5,000 nucleotides of DNA, from NCBI GenBank assembly GCA_025464795.1, contig JAODNB010000373.1:1-5000 (forward strand), given 5' to 3'. The translations under genes were made by a program, and so were the position numbers. Source of the stretch: Frankiales bacterium. GTDB lineage: Bacteria; Actinomycetota; Actinomycetes; Mycobacteriales; SCTD01. The notes under the pieces are model-generated. The model was not told the origin of the DNA. It ran no database searches and saw only the letters and a program-made list of their open reading frames with translations. The first letter of the stretch is position 1; each line of letters starts with the position of its first letter. Of this stretch, positions 1 through 5,000 are shown in pieces.

Positions 1-397
1 GCCCGCTGTGCGGCGTCCGCGGCAGGGCGACCACGAAGACGGCCTGCAGCCCGGCCTGGGTGATGGCCAGACCGGTGCCTCCCAGCGCCACCGCGAGCAG
101 CAGCGCGATCGTGACGACGACGCCGATCTGCCAGGCGCCCTGGCCGATCACCCCGACGAGCAGGTCGCCGACGAGCACGCCTGCCGAGACCCCGATCGCG
201 AGCTCGGCGGTGCGCCGGAGGCGGGAAGCGGCCTGCAGCCCCAGGGACACGACCGCGGCGACCGCGGCGAAGTAGGGCCGGGTGTGACCGAGCGCACGGG
301 TGGAGACCTCCCAGGCGAGGAAGGCGGCCAGGCCGCACTGGGCCGCCGGCCACGCACCGGACCGCAGCCGGAGCCAGGCGTCGCGAAGGGACTGCAC
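1..397 (-). CDS. FUSC / aromatic acid exporter family membrane protein (5' part only)
   Basis: I translated this frame by hand: it is open from a GTG at 397-395 to the left edge (132 codons), and an in-frame TAG lies four codons upstream of the GTG. After a short basic N-terminus (RDAWLRLRSG) come about five hydrophobic segments, near residues 15-31, 42-56, 67-86, 90-107 and 112-126. The order TRPYFAAVAAVVSLGLQ, then a basic stretch (SRLRRTAEL), then a Gly-rich helix (GVSAGVLVGDLL) resembles the N-terminal membrane domain of FUSC/ArAE-type proteins, which are inner-membrane proteins thought to export aromatic or other organic acids. The family call rests on this pattern and hydrophobicity; the substrate is unknown. 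The C-terminal part is outside the window. No Shine-Dalgarno sequence precedes the GTG, so a leaderless mRNA is likely. The gene is divergent from the class I fumarase, with only 23 bases between them. A generic membrane protein of another family is the main alternative. Confidence 0.78.
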   Translation of the reverse strand, partial: MQSLRDAWLRLRSGAWPAAQCGLAAFLAWEVSTRALGHTRPYFAAVAAVVSLGLQAASRLRRTAELAIGVSAGVLVGDLLVGVIGQGAWQIGVVVTIALLLAVALGGTGLAITQAGLQAVFVVALPRTPHSG

Positions 398-403
398 GCC
401 ACA

Positions 404-409
404 AACCTA
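404..409 (-). promoter_or_regulatory. -10-like box for the leftward membrane protein gene
   Basis: Read on the minus strand this is TAGGTT, fitting the TANNNT -10 consensus. Six bases (TGTGGC) separate it from the GTG start at 397, so transcription would begin at or next to the start codon, giving a leaderless mRNA. I see no recognisable -35 hexamer. The absence of a Shine-Dalgarno sequence supports the reading. It shares two bases with the opposing box. Confidence 0.5.
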
Positions 410-413
410 GACT
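408..413 (+). promoter_or_regulatory. -10-like box for the class I fumarase gene
   Basis: TAGACT fits TANNNT and lies 7 bases before the ATG at 421, the spacing expected if transcription starts at the A of the ATG. The only purine run before the ATG, GGGG at 416-419, is one base from the start and too close to act as a Shine-Dalgarno sequence. No clear -35 is visible. Confidence 0.5.
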
Positions 414-420
414 TCGGGGC

Positions 421-2076
421 ATGCCTGAGTTCGCCTACACCGACCTGCTCCCCCTCGGCGCCGACGACACCCCCTACCGGTTGCTCACCAGCGAGGGCGT
501 GAACGTCGTCTCCGGTGCGGGGCGGGAGTTCCTCGAGGTGTCCGGCGACGCGCTGACCCTGCTGGCCAGGACGGCCTTGCGCGACATCGCGCACCTGCTG
601 CGGCCGGCGCACCTCGCTCAGCTGCGGCGCATCCTCGATGACCCCGAGGCGTCCGCGAACGACCGCTTCGTCGCCCTCGACCTGCTGAAGAACGCCAACA
701 TCGCCGCCGGCGGCGTGCTGCCGATGTGCCAGGACACCGGCACCGCGATCGTCATGGCCAAGCGCGGCATGACCGTCCTCACCGACGGCCACGACGAGGA
801 GCACCTGTCGCGGGGGATCTACGACGCGTACACGCAGCTGAACCTGCGGTACTCGCAGCTGGCTCCGCTGACGATGTGGGACGAGAAGAACACGGGCAAC
901 AACCTGCCGGCGCAGATCGAGACCTACGCGACGCCGTACGACTCCTACGACTTCCTGTTCATGGCCAAGGGCGGCGGTTCGGCGAACAAGAGCTACCTGT
1001 TCCAGGAGACGAAGGCCGTCCTCAACGAGAAGGCCATGATGCGCTTCCTGGAGGACAAGATCCGGTCGCTCGGCACCGCGGCCTGTCCCCCGTACCACCT
1101 GGCGATCGTGATCGGTGGCACCTCCGCGGAGTACGCCCTCAAGACGGCGAAGTACGCCTCCGCGAAGTACCTGGACAGCATCCCGACGTCAGGGTCGCCG
1201 ACGGGCCACGGGTTCCGCGACCTCGACCTCGAGCTGCAGGTGCACGAGCTGACGGCTCGCCTGGGCATCGGTGCGCAGTTCGGCGGGAAGTACTTCTGCC
1301 ACGACGTCCGGGTCGTCCGGCTCCCCCGGCACGGCGCCTCCTGCCCCGTCGCGATCGCGGTCTCCTGCTCGGCCGACCGGCAGGCCCGGGCGAAGATCAA
1401 CGCCCAGGGGGTGTGGCTGGAGCAGCTCGAGACCGAGCCGGCGCACTACCTGCCCGAGGTCGAGGAGCTGAGCGGTGAGGTCGTGAGCATCGACCTGCGC
1501 CAGCCGATGGCGGACATCCGCGCCACCCTCACGAAGCTGCCCGTGAAGACCCGGCTGTCCCTCACGGGGCCGCTCGTGGTGGCGCGCGACATCGCGCACG
1601 CCAAGATCGCCGAGCTGCTGGACGCGGGGCAGCCGATGCCCGCTTACCTGCGGGACATGCCCGTCTACTACGCAGGTCCCGCGAAGACGCCCGAGGGGAT
1701 GGCCTCGGGCTCGTTCGGCCCGACGACGGCAGGGCGCATGGACTCCTACGTCGACCGGTTCCAGGAGGCCGGTGGCTCCCTCGTCATGCTCGCCAAGGGG
1801 AACCGGTCGCAGCAGGTGACCGACGCCTGCAAGAAGCACGGCGGCTTCTACCTCGGGTCGATCGGTGGGCCTGCCGCTCGTCTCGCCCAGGACTGCATCA
1901 AGAAGGTCGAGGTGCTGGAGTACCCCGAGCTCGGCATGGAGGCCGTGTGGCGGATCGAGGTGGAGGACTTCCCGGCCTTCGTCGTCGTCGACGACAAGGG
2001 TAACGACTTCTTCACCGGACCGGCCGAGGCCGACGCCGGACCCACCCCCGTCGCCATCACTTCCCGCCCGTCCTGA
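421..2076 (+). CDS. fumA: Fumarate hydratase class I, [4Fe-4S]-dependent
   Basis: This cytosolic TCA-cycle enzyme hydrates fumarate to L-malate using a labile [4Fe-4S] cluster. The 551-residue product is close to E. coli FumA/FumB (about 548). The N-terminal catalytic domain spans roughly residues 10-330 and the C-terminal swivelling domain about 340-535. Cys103 (in PMCQDTG), Cys222 (AACPPY) and Cys316 (VSCSAD) have the spacing of the three cluster ligands of this family. Asp105, Arg143 (NLRYS), Arg389 (VARD), Thr435 and Arg439 (GPTTAGRM) and Lys459 (LAKG) match active-site positions known from class I fumarases, so the enzyme looks intact. The ATG at 421 fits the usual actinobacterial N-terminus (MPEFAYTDLLPLG). 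Neighbours are a divergent membrane protein gene 23 bases away and fumC 36 bases downstream. The cluster should make the enzyme sensitive to oxygen, superoxide and iron shortage. I use the symbol fumA for the class; some actinobacterial annotations call it fumB. Confidence 0.97.
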   Translation: MPEFAYTDLLPLGADDTPYRLLTSEGVNVVSGAGREFLEVSGDALTLLARTALRDIAHLLRPAHLAQLRRILDDPEASANDRFVALDLLKNANIAAGGVLPMCQDTGTAIVMAKRGMTVLTDGHDEEHLSRGIYDAYTQLNLRYSQLAPLTMWDEKNTGNNLPAQIETYATPYDSYDFLFMAKGGGSANKSYLFQETKAVLNEKAMMRFLEDKIRSLGTAACPPYHLAIVIGGTSAEYALKTAKYASAKYLDSIPTSGSPTGHGFRDLDLELQVHELTARLGIGAQFGGKYFCHDVRVVRLPRHGASCPVAIAVSCSADRQARAKINAQGVWLEQLETEPAHYLPEVEELSGEVVSIDLRQPMADIRATLTKLPVKTRLSLTGPLVVARDIAHAKIAELLDAGQPMPAYLRDMPVYYAGPAKTPEGMASGSFGPTTAGRMDSYVDRFQEAGGSLVMLAKGNRSQQVTDACKKHGGFYLGSIGGPAARLAQDCIKKVEVLEYPELGMEAVWRIEVEDFPAFVVVDDKGNDFFTGPAEADAGPTPVAITSRPS

Positions 2077-2096
2077 TCGCTTAGGAGCCTCGACCC

Positions 2097-2112
2097 GGGG
2101 CAGGATGGCCCC
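2097..2112 (+). repeat. Short inverted repeat abutting the fumC start codon
   Basis: GGGGC (2097-2101) and GCCCC (2108-2112) are perfect inverted repeats around the 6-base loop AGGATG, ending immediately before the fumC ATG. The repeat encloses most of the candidate -10 box. It could be an operator half-site pair or, if transcription begins further upstream, an mRNA hairpin occluding the start. In GC-rich DNA a 5-bp stem can also arise by chance. Confidence 0.3.
2101..2106 (+). promoter_or_regulatory. Candidate -10 box for fumC (leaderless start)
   Basis: CAGGAT is a frequent variant of the actinobacterial -10 (TAGGAT-like) and sits exactly 6 bases before the fumC ATG, the same geometry as the two boxes at the left end of the window. 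No Shine-Dalgarno sequence is placed correctly: TAGGAG at 2082-2087 is about 25 bases from the ATG. Transcription from here would give fumC its own leaderless mRNA in addition to any read-through from the class I gene. No -35 is evident. Confidence 0.4.
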
Positions 2113-3486
2113 ATGAGCGAGTTCCGTACCGAGCACGACTCGATGGGGGACGTGCGGGTGCCCGTCGATGCCTTGTGGCGCGCGCAGACGCAGCGGGCCG
2201 TCGAGAACTTCCCGGTGAGCGGGCTGCGCGTCGAGCCGTCCTTGGTGCATGCCCTCGCGCAGGTCAAGGGTGCTGCGGCAAGGGCCAACGCAGAGCTCGG
2301 CGTCCTCGATCCCGTTGTCGCACAGGCGATCTCGACCGCAGCCGCCGCCGTGGCCCAGGGGTCCTACGACGACCAGTTCCCGATCGACGTCTTCCAGACC
2401 GGCAGCGGCACGAGCACCAACATGAACGTCAACGAGGTGCTGGCGACCCTGAGCGGCGCCCACCCGAACGATCAGGTCAACGCGTCCCAGTCGAGCAACG
2501 ACGTGTTCCCCAGCGCGATCCACCTCGCTGCCGCGTCCGCCGTCGTCTCGGACCTCCAGCCCGCCCTCGCCCACCTCGCCGAGAGCTTCGAGCGCAAGGC
2601 GATCGAGTTCCAGGACGCGGTGAAGTCCGGCCGCACCCACCTCATGGACGCCACGCCGGTGACCCTCGGTCAGGAGATGGGCGGCTACGCCGCGCAGTGC
2701 CGGTACGGGGTGGAACGGCTCGCCTCGGTGCTGCCGCGCGTCGCCGAGCTGCCACTCGGCGGGACCGCCGTTGGTACGGGCATCAACACACCGGCCGGCT
2801 TCGCGGCTGCCGTGATCGCGGACCTCCGCGAGACCACGGGGCTGCCGTTGTCAGAGGCGCGCAACCACTTCGAGGCGCAAGGCGCGCGCGACTCCCTGGT
2901 CGAGCTGAGCGGCGTCCTGCGCACCATCGCCGTCGGCTTCAACAAGATCGCCAACGACCTGCGCTGGCTGTCGAGCGGCCCGATGACCGGCCTCGCCGAG
3001 ATCCACCTGCCCGACCTGCAACCGGGCTCCAGCATCATGCCGGGCAAGGTCAACCCCGTCGTCCCCGAAGCGACCGTGCAGGTCGTCGCGCAGGTCATCG
3101 GCAACGACGCAGCCATCGCGTTCGCCGGGGCTGCCGGCAACCTCGAGCTCAACGTGATGCTGCCCGTTCTCGCCCGCAACCTGCTCGAGTCGATCAGGCT
3201 GCTCTCCAGCATCAGCAGGCTGCTGGCGGACCGGTGCGTCGACGGCATCACCGCCGACCTCGCCCGGATGCGCCGCTTCGCCGAGAGCTCACCTTCGGTG
3301 GTCACGCCCCTCAACCGCTACCTGGGGTACGACGAGGCGGCGGTCGTCGTGAAGCAGGCGCTCCGCGAAGGAAAGACGATCCGCGAGGTGGTGGACGAGC
3401 GGAGCTACGTCGCTGCGGGGAAGCTGACGGCGGAGCAGCTCGACGAGGCGCTGGACGTCCTGCGGATGACCCGCAGGCCCGACTAG
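2113..3486 (+). CDS. fumC: Fumarate hydratase class II, iron-independent
   Basis: This is the second fumarase, a homotetrameric cytosolic enzyme of the aspartase/fumarase superfamily that interconverts fumarate and L-malate without a metal cluster. The family signature GSSIMPGKVNP lies at residues 305-315; Ser306 is the catalytic base and Lys312 and Asn314 bind substrate. Other expected elements are GSGTSTN (97-103), QSSND (126-130), GRTH (173-176, with His176) and Glu319. The secondary B-site motif HPND (117-120) is present. The start RTEHDSMGDVRVP and LWRAQTQRAVENF are typical of actinobacterial FumC and support the ATG at 2113. At 457 residues it is slightly short, partly because the loop between NEVLATL and HPND is abbreviated (SGA) compared with FumC proteins I recall; the active site is unaffected. 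It follows the class I gene by 36 bases in the same direction. Its TAG stop interlocks with the stop of the convergent surface-protein gene. Aspartase or argininosuccinate lyase are excluded by the fumarase-type signature and substrate residues. Confidence 0.97.
   Translation: MSEFRTEHDSMGDVRVPVDALWRAQTQRAVENFPVSGLRVEPSLVHALAQVKGAAARANAELGVLDPVVAQAISTAAAAVAQGSYDDQFPIDVFQTGSGTSTNMNVNEVLATLSGAHPNDQVNASQSSNDVFPSAIHLAAASAVVSDLQPALAHLAESFERKAIEFQDAVKSGRTHLMDATPVTLGQEMGGYAAQCRYGVERLASVLPRVAELPLGGTAVGTGINTPAGFAAAVIADLRETTGLPLSEARNHFEAQGARDSLVELSGVLRTIAVGFNKIANDLRWLSSGPMTGLAEIHLPDLQPGSSIMPGKVNPVVPEATVQVVAQVIGNDAAIAFAGAAGNLELNVMLPVLARNLLESIRLLSSISRLLADRCVDGITADLARMRRFAESSPSVVTPLNRYLGYDEAAVVVKQALREGKTIREVVDERSYVAAGKLTAEQLDEALDVLRMTRRPD
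3459..3477. terminator. Perfect 7-bp hairpin at the end of fumC
   Basis: CCTGCGG (3459-3465) and CCGCAGG (3471-3477) form a perfect stem with the 5-base loop ATGAC. On the minus strand the hairpin begins 5 bases after the stop codon of the surface-protein gene, a suitable position for a terminator of that leftward transcript. It lies inside the last codons of fumC (LRMTRR). No T-tract follows, so it would be a U-less hairpin of the sort suggested for high-GC actinobacteria, or simply a codon-driven palindrome. Confidence 0.35.
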
Positions 3487-5000
3487 CCCTGCGAGCGCCG
3501 ACGGGAGACCAGGACGACCAGCCCTCCTGCGAGCAGCAGCCCGAGCGCCCACCTGAGCAGCAGGCCGGAGAAGTCTCCGGTGAACGGGAGACCTCCTCCA
3601 CCGGTAGCCGGAGGAGGCACGACGACCGTGCCGCCTCCGCCGGTGAACACGGTGGTGCAGAGCTGGACGTCCTGGCTGGCCGTCTGCTCGGGCTCCACCA
3701 GCGCGGCGGTGTTGGTGTAGGTGGTGCAGCCGCTCTTACCGGCGGTCTTGGTCACGGCGTAGGTGAACACGGTCGGGTCCGTGCCGAAGGTCGCCGTTCC
3801 CAGCGTCACCGGGTTCTTGGGATCGGTCTTGTCGTCGGTGACCGTGACGGTCTTGTTCGTCTCCCCGTCGAGCAGGAGCGTCGTCGGGGTCACGGCCTCG
3901 GCCGAGCCCACGGAGGTGGACGCGACACCCGCGTTCCAGGTCACGCCGGCCGTCACGTTGCCGCTCGTCGCCGGTGCGCTGGTGAAGGTGCAGCTGTACG
4001 CAAGGACCAGCTGGCCTCCCGCTGAGACGCTCCGACCGGCGCCGTCGGTAACCGTGCAGACGGCGCCACCGCCGAGGTCTGTGCTGACCGTGACGTCAGC
4101 GGTGACGTCCTCCCAGTCGTTGGGGTTGGTGACCGTCACCGAACCGCCCAGCGCGTATCCGCCGTCCGAGAGCCCACTGGGCGTCGCGGTGACCGTGTAG
4201 TTGTAGGTCACCTTCGCGCCTGCGTCTGCGGTCGCGGTGGTCTGGTCGACGGACTTGTCGACCGCCCACAGGTAGGTGCGGTCGAAGCTGCCCGTGGACG
4301 TGGCGGACACGCCCAGCGCCTGGCCTGCGCAGACCGCGACGGTCTGGCTTGCCGCCTGCTTCGTCTCCCTGATCATGGCAGTGTTCGTGTAGCGCGCACA
4401 CGTCCCCGCGCTGCCCTGCTTGACCAGGGAGTAGGTGAACGACTTCGGTCCTGCGCCGTAGGTCGCGGTGCCGAGGGTCACCGGGTTCGCGGGGTCGGTC
4501 TTGTCGTCCACGACCGTGATCGTCTCGTTCGTGCTGCTGCTCGGGACGAAGACCACGGCGGCCGTTCCGGTCGCGCTGCCGTGCGGGGTGGCGGCAGAGG
4601 CGGCGTTCCACGTCGCGGTCGCGGTGTTCGTCCCGTCCTTGGGCTTGCTCGTGAAGGAGCACAGGTAGTCGAGGACAACCGTGGCGTCGGCCTTGACGAC
4701 GACACTGGTCCCGTTCGCCACGCGGCAGTCGGCGCCGCCACCCGAGTCGACGACATCAGTGATGTCGGCAGTGATCGGTTCCCAGTGGTTCGGGTTGTGC
4801 ACGGTGATCTGGCCGGCGACCGACCAGCCGTCGTCGGTCGTGCCCCCGGGCGTGACGGTGACGGTGTAGTTGAACGTCGCGCTGCCACCGGGTGTGGTGG
4901 TGCGGGTCGTCTGGTCGACGTTCTTGGTGATGCCCCACAGGTACGTGCGATGGTCGGTGGTGAGGGCTGACTTGGTGACGGTCAGGTCGAGGCCGACGCA
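3483..5000 (-). CDS. LPXTG-anchored repetitive surface protein (3' part only)
   Basis: The frame is open from the right edge to TAG at 3485-3483: 505 residues with no stop. The GTG at 4802-4800 is only an internal valine codon, so the true start and any signal peptide lie beyond the window. The visible part holds two tandem units of 223 and 224 residues, rich in Thr, Val, Ala and Gly and with the alternating pattern of beta-sandwich domains. A Pro/Gly linker, LPFTG (residues 471-475), a hydrophobic segment (about 480-499) and the basic tail RRRSQG follow. This is the layout of a protein exported by Sec and attached to the cell wall by sortase, probably as a stalk or adhesin. Four cysteines per unit are strictly spaced, suggesting disulfide-stabilised domains. 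I recognise the TYLW...VDQTT...NYTV and NPNxWE...TAD motifs as a repeat type common in Gram-positive surface proteins, but cannot assign a ligand. The gene overlaps the end of fumC by 4 bases (CTAG), tail to tail. Confidence 0.88.
   Translation of the reverse strand, partial: CVGLDLTVTKSALTTDHRTYLWGITKNVDQTTRTTTPGGSATFNYTVTVTPGGTTDDGWSVAGQITVHNPNHWEPITADITDVVDSGGGADCRVANGTSVVVKADATVVLDYLCSFTSKPKDGTNTATATWNAASAATPHGSATGTAAVVFVPSSSTNETITVVDDKTDPANPVTLGTATYGAGPKSFTYSLVKQGSAGTCARYTNTAMIRETKQAASQTVAVCAGQALGVSATSTGSFDRTYLWAVDKSVDQTTATADAGAKVTYNYTVTATPSGLSDGGYALGGSVTVTNPNDWEDVTADVTVSTDLGGGAVCTVTDGAGRSVSAGGQLVLAYSCTFTSAPATSGNVTAGVTWNAGVASTSVGSAEAVTPTTLLLDGETNKTVTVTDDKTDPKNPVTLGTATFGTDPTVFTYAVTKTAGKSGCTTYTNTAALVEPEQTASQDVQLCTTVFTGGGGTVVVPPPATGGGGLPFTGDFSGLLLRWALGLLLAGGLVVLVSRRRSQG
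3495..3590 (-). other. C-terminal cell-wall sorting signal (LPFTG, membrane segment, basic tail)
   Basis: LPFTG is encoded at 3590-3576. A hydrophobic stretch of about 20 residues (LLLRWALGLLLAGGLVVLVS) follows, then RRR at 3503-3495 and SQG before the stop. In this class sortase cleaves between Thr and Gly and links the Thr to peptidoglycan. An Arg near the start of the hydrophobic segment is slightly unusual. The preceding linker (PPPATGGGG) probably spans the cell wall. Confidence 0.88.
3565..3580. terminator. Hairpin about 80 bases beyond the fumC stop
   Basis: CCGGAG (3565-3570) and CTCCGG (3575-3580) are perfect inverted repeats around the 4-base loop AAGT; an inner A-T pair could extend the stem. 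It lies within codons for TGDFSG of the sorting signal on the opposite strand. There is no untranslated space between the convergent genes, so a terminator for the fumC transcript would have to lie here or further right. No T-tract follows. Confidence 0.3.
3592..3617. terminator. 8-bp GC-rich hairpin beyond fumC, within the surface-protein linker
   Basis: CCTCCTCC (3592-3599) and GGAGGAGG (3610-3617) are perfect inverted repeats with a 10-base loop. On the minus strand they encode the PPP and GGG of the linker PPPATGGGG, so codon choice alone may produce the palindrome. Placed 12 bases after the previous hairpin, it makes a tandem pair that could stop rightward transcription from fumC. No T-tract is present. 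Confidence 0.3.
3660..4331 (-). repeat. Second (membrane-proximal) 224-residue repeat of the surface protein
   Basis: This unit covers residues 224-447. It aligns throughout with the unit to its right, with roughly half of positions identical by eye and only about one residue of length difference. It has an approximately 150-residue first part (FDRTYLWAVDKSVDQTT, TNPNDWEDVTAD, CTFTSAP, TWNAG) and a shorter second part (VTDDKTDPKNPVTLGTATFG, CTTYTNTAALVEPEQTASQ). Some DNA identity persists: GTCACCGGGTTC recurs at 3805 and 4477, exactly 672 bases apart. Cysteines are at 224, 315, 337 and 425. Confidence 0.85.
4332..5000 (-). repeat. First visible 223-residue repeat of the surface protein
   Basis: This unit covers residues 1-223 of the visible protein and begins with the Cys codon at the window edge, so at least the end of another unit probably lies beyond. 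It shares with the next unit RTYLW, VDQTT, NYTVT, NPNxWE, TAD, TWNA, DDKTDP, NPVTLGTAT, YTNTA and ASQ. Cysteines are at 1, 92, 114 and 201, matching the spacing in the other unit. Confidence 0.83.

Noticed and set aside
8..502. Plus-strand open frame at the left end
   Set aside because: It is rich in Gly, Asp, Arg and Pro with no recognisable domain, opposes the membrane protein frame and overlaps the fumarase start.
148..1098. Minus-strand open frame crossing the divergent promoter
   Set aside because: It is in a different frame from the membrane protein gene, antisense to the class I fumarase, and lacks hydrophobic or domain structure.
2077..2112. Intrinsic terminator between the two fumarase genes
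   Set aside because: Apart from the 5-bp GGGGC/GCCCC repeat touching the ATG there is no strong stem and no T-tract, so read-through into fumC is likely.
1189..2640. Minus-strand open frame of 483 codons opposite the two fumarases
   Set aside because: It is antisense to two well-identified enzymes, has a low-complexity Arg/Gly/Val/Leu composition, spans the fumA-fumC gap and shows no motif. Such frames are expected in high-GC DNA.
2175..4025. Long plus-strand open frame of 616 codons across fumC and into the surface-protein region
   Set aside because: It is a frame shadow of fumC. Its product is an Arg/Pro/Gly-rich string without domain features, it crosses the convergent junction, and fumC in the other frame has all catalytic motifs.
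4096..4662. Second minus-strand frame inside the surface-protein gene
   Set aside because: It is an Arg/His-rich shadow of the Thr/Val-rich repeat frame, which has the conserved repeats and sorting signal.
4800..4802. GTG as a start codon of the surface protein
   Set aside because: The frame continues open to the window edge with the same repeat sequence, so this GTG is an internal valine in the motif ITVHNPNHW.
3660..5000. Direct repeats considered as a mobile element or CRISPR array
   Set aside because: Periodicity is about 672 bases, in frame and protein-coding, with divergence mostly at amino-acid-tolerant positions. There are no spacers, terminal inverted repeats or transposase.

Overview
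The window comes from a high-GC bacterium, almost certainly an Actinomycetota. The evidence is strong G/C bias at third codon positions, a GTG start, gene starts without Shine-Dalgarno sequences but with TANNNT-like boxes 6-7 bases upstream (the leaderless pattern common in this phylum), and a class II fumarase whose N-terminus matches actinobacterial FumC. I would not name a genus.

Layout. (1) Bases 1-397, minus strand: the first 132 codons of an integral membrane protein of the FUSC / aromatic-acid-exporter type, running off the left edge. (2) Bases 398-420: a 23-base divergent intergenic region with two overlapping, mirror-image -10-like boxes, one for each flanking gene. (3) Bases 421-2076, plus strand: a complete class I ([4Fe-4S]) fumarate hydratase of 551 residues. 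(4) Bases 2077-2112: a short spacer with a probable separate promoter and a small GC hairpin touching the next start codon. (5) Bases 2113-3486, plus strand: a complete class II (iron-independent) fumarate hydratase, fumC, of 457 residues. (6) Bases 3483-5000, minus strand: the last 505 residues of a large repetitive surface protein ending in an LPFTG sortase signal. It converges on fumC and overlaps it by the 4 bases CTAG, so the two stop codons interlock.

How the genes work together. The two fumarases catalyse the same TCA-cycle step (fumarate + water to L-malate) with unrelated folds and cofactors. One is oxygen- and iron-sensitive, the other robust. Their adjacency gives the cell a matched pair that could be used under different iron or oxidative conditions, and the apparently separate promoters would permit independent control. 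The membrane protein and the cell-wall protein have no obvious functional link to the fumarases. No mobile element, CRISPR array, tRNA or rRNA is visible. The left and central parts are ordinary core metabolism. The less ordinary points are the symmetric divergent promoter, the gapless convergent junction flanked by hairpins, and the surface protein, whose roughly 224-residue repeats have strictly spaced cysteines. I see no convincing sign of a wholly new biological system.
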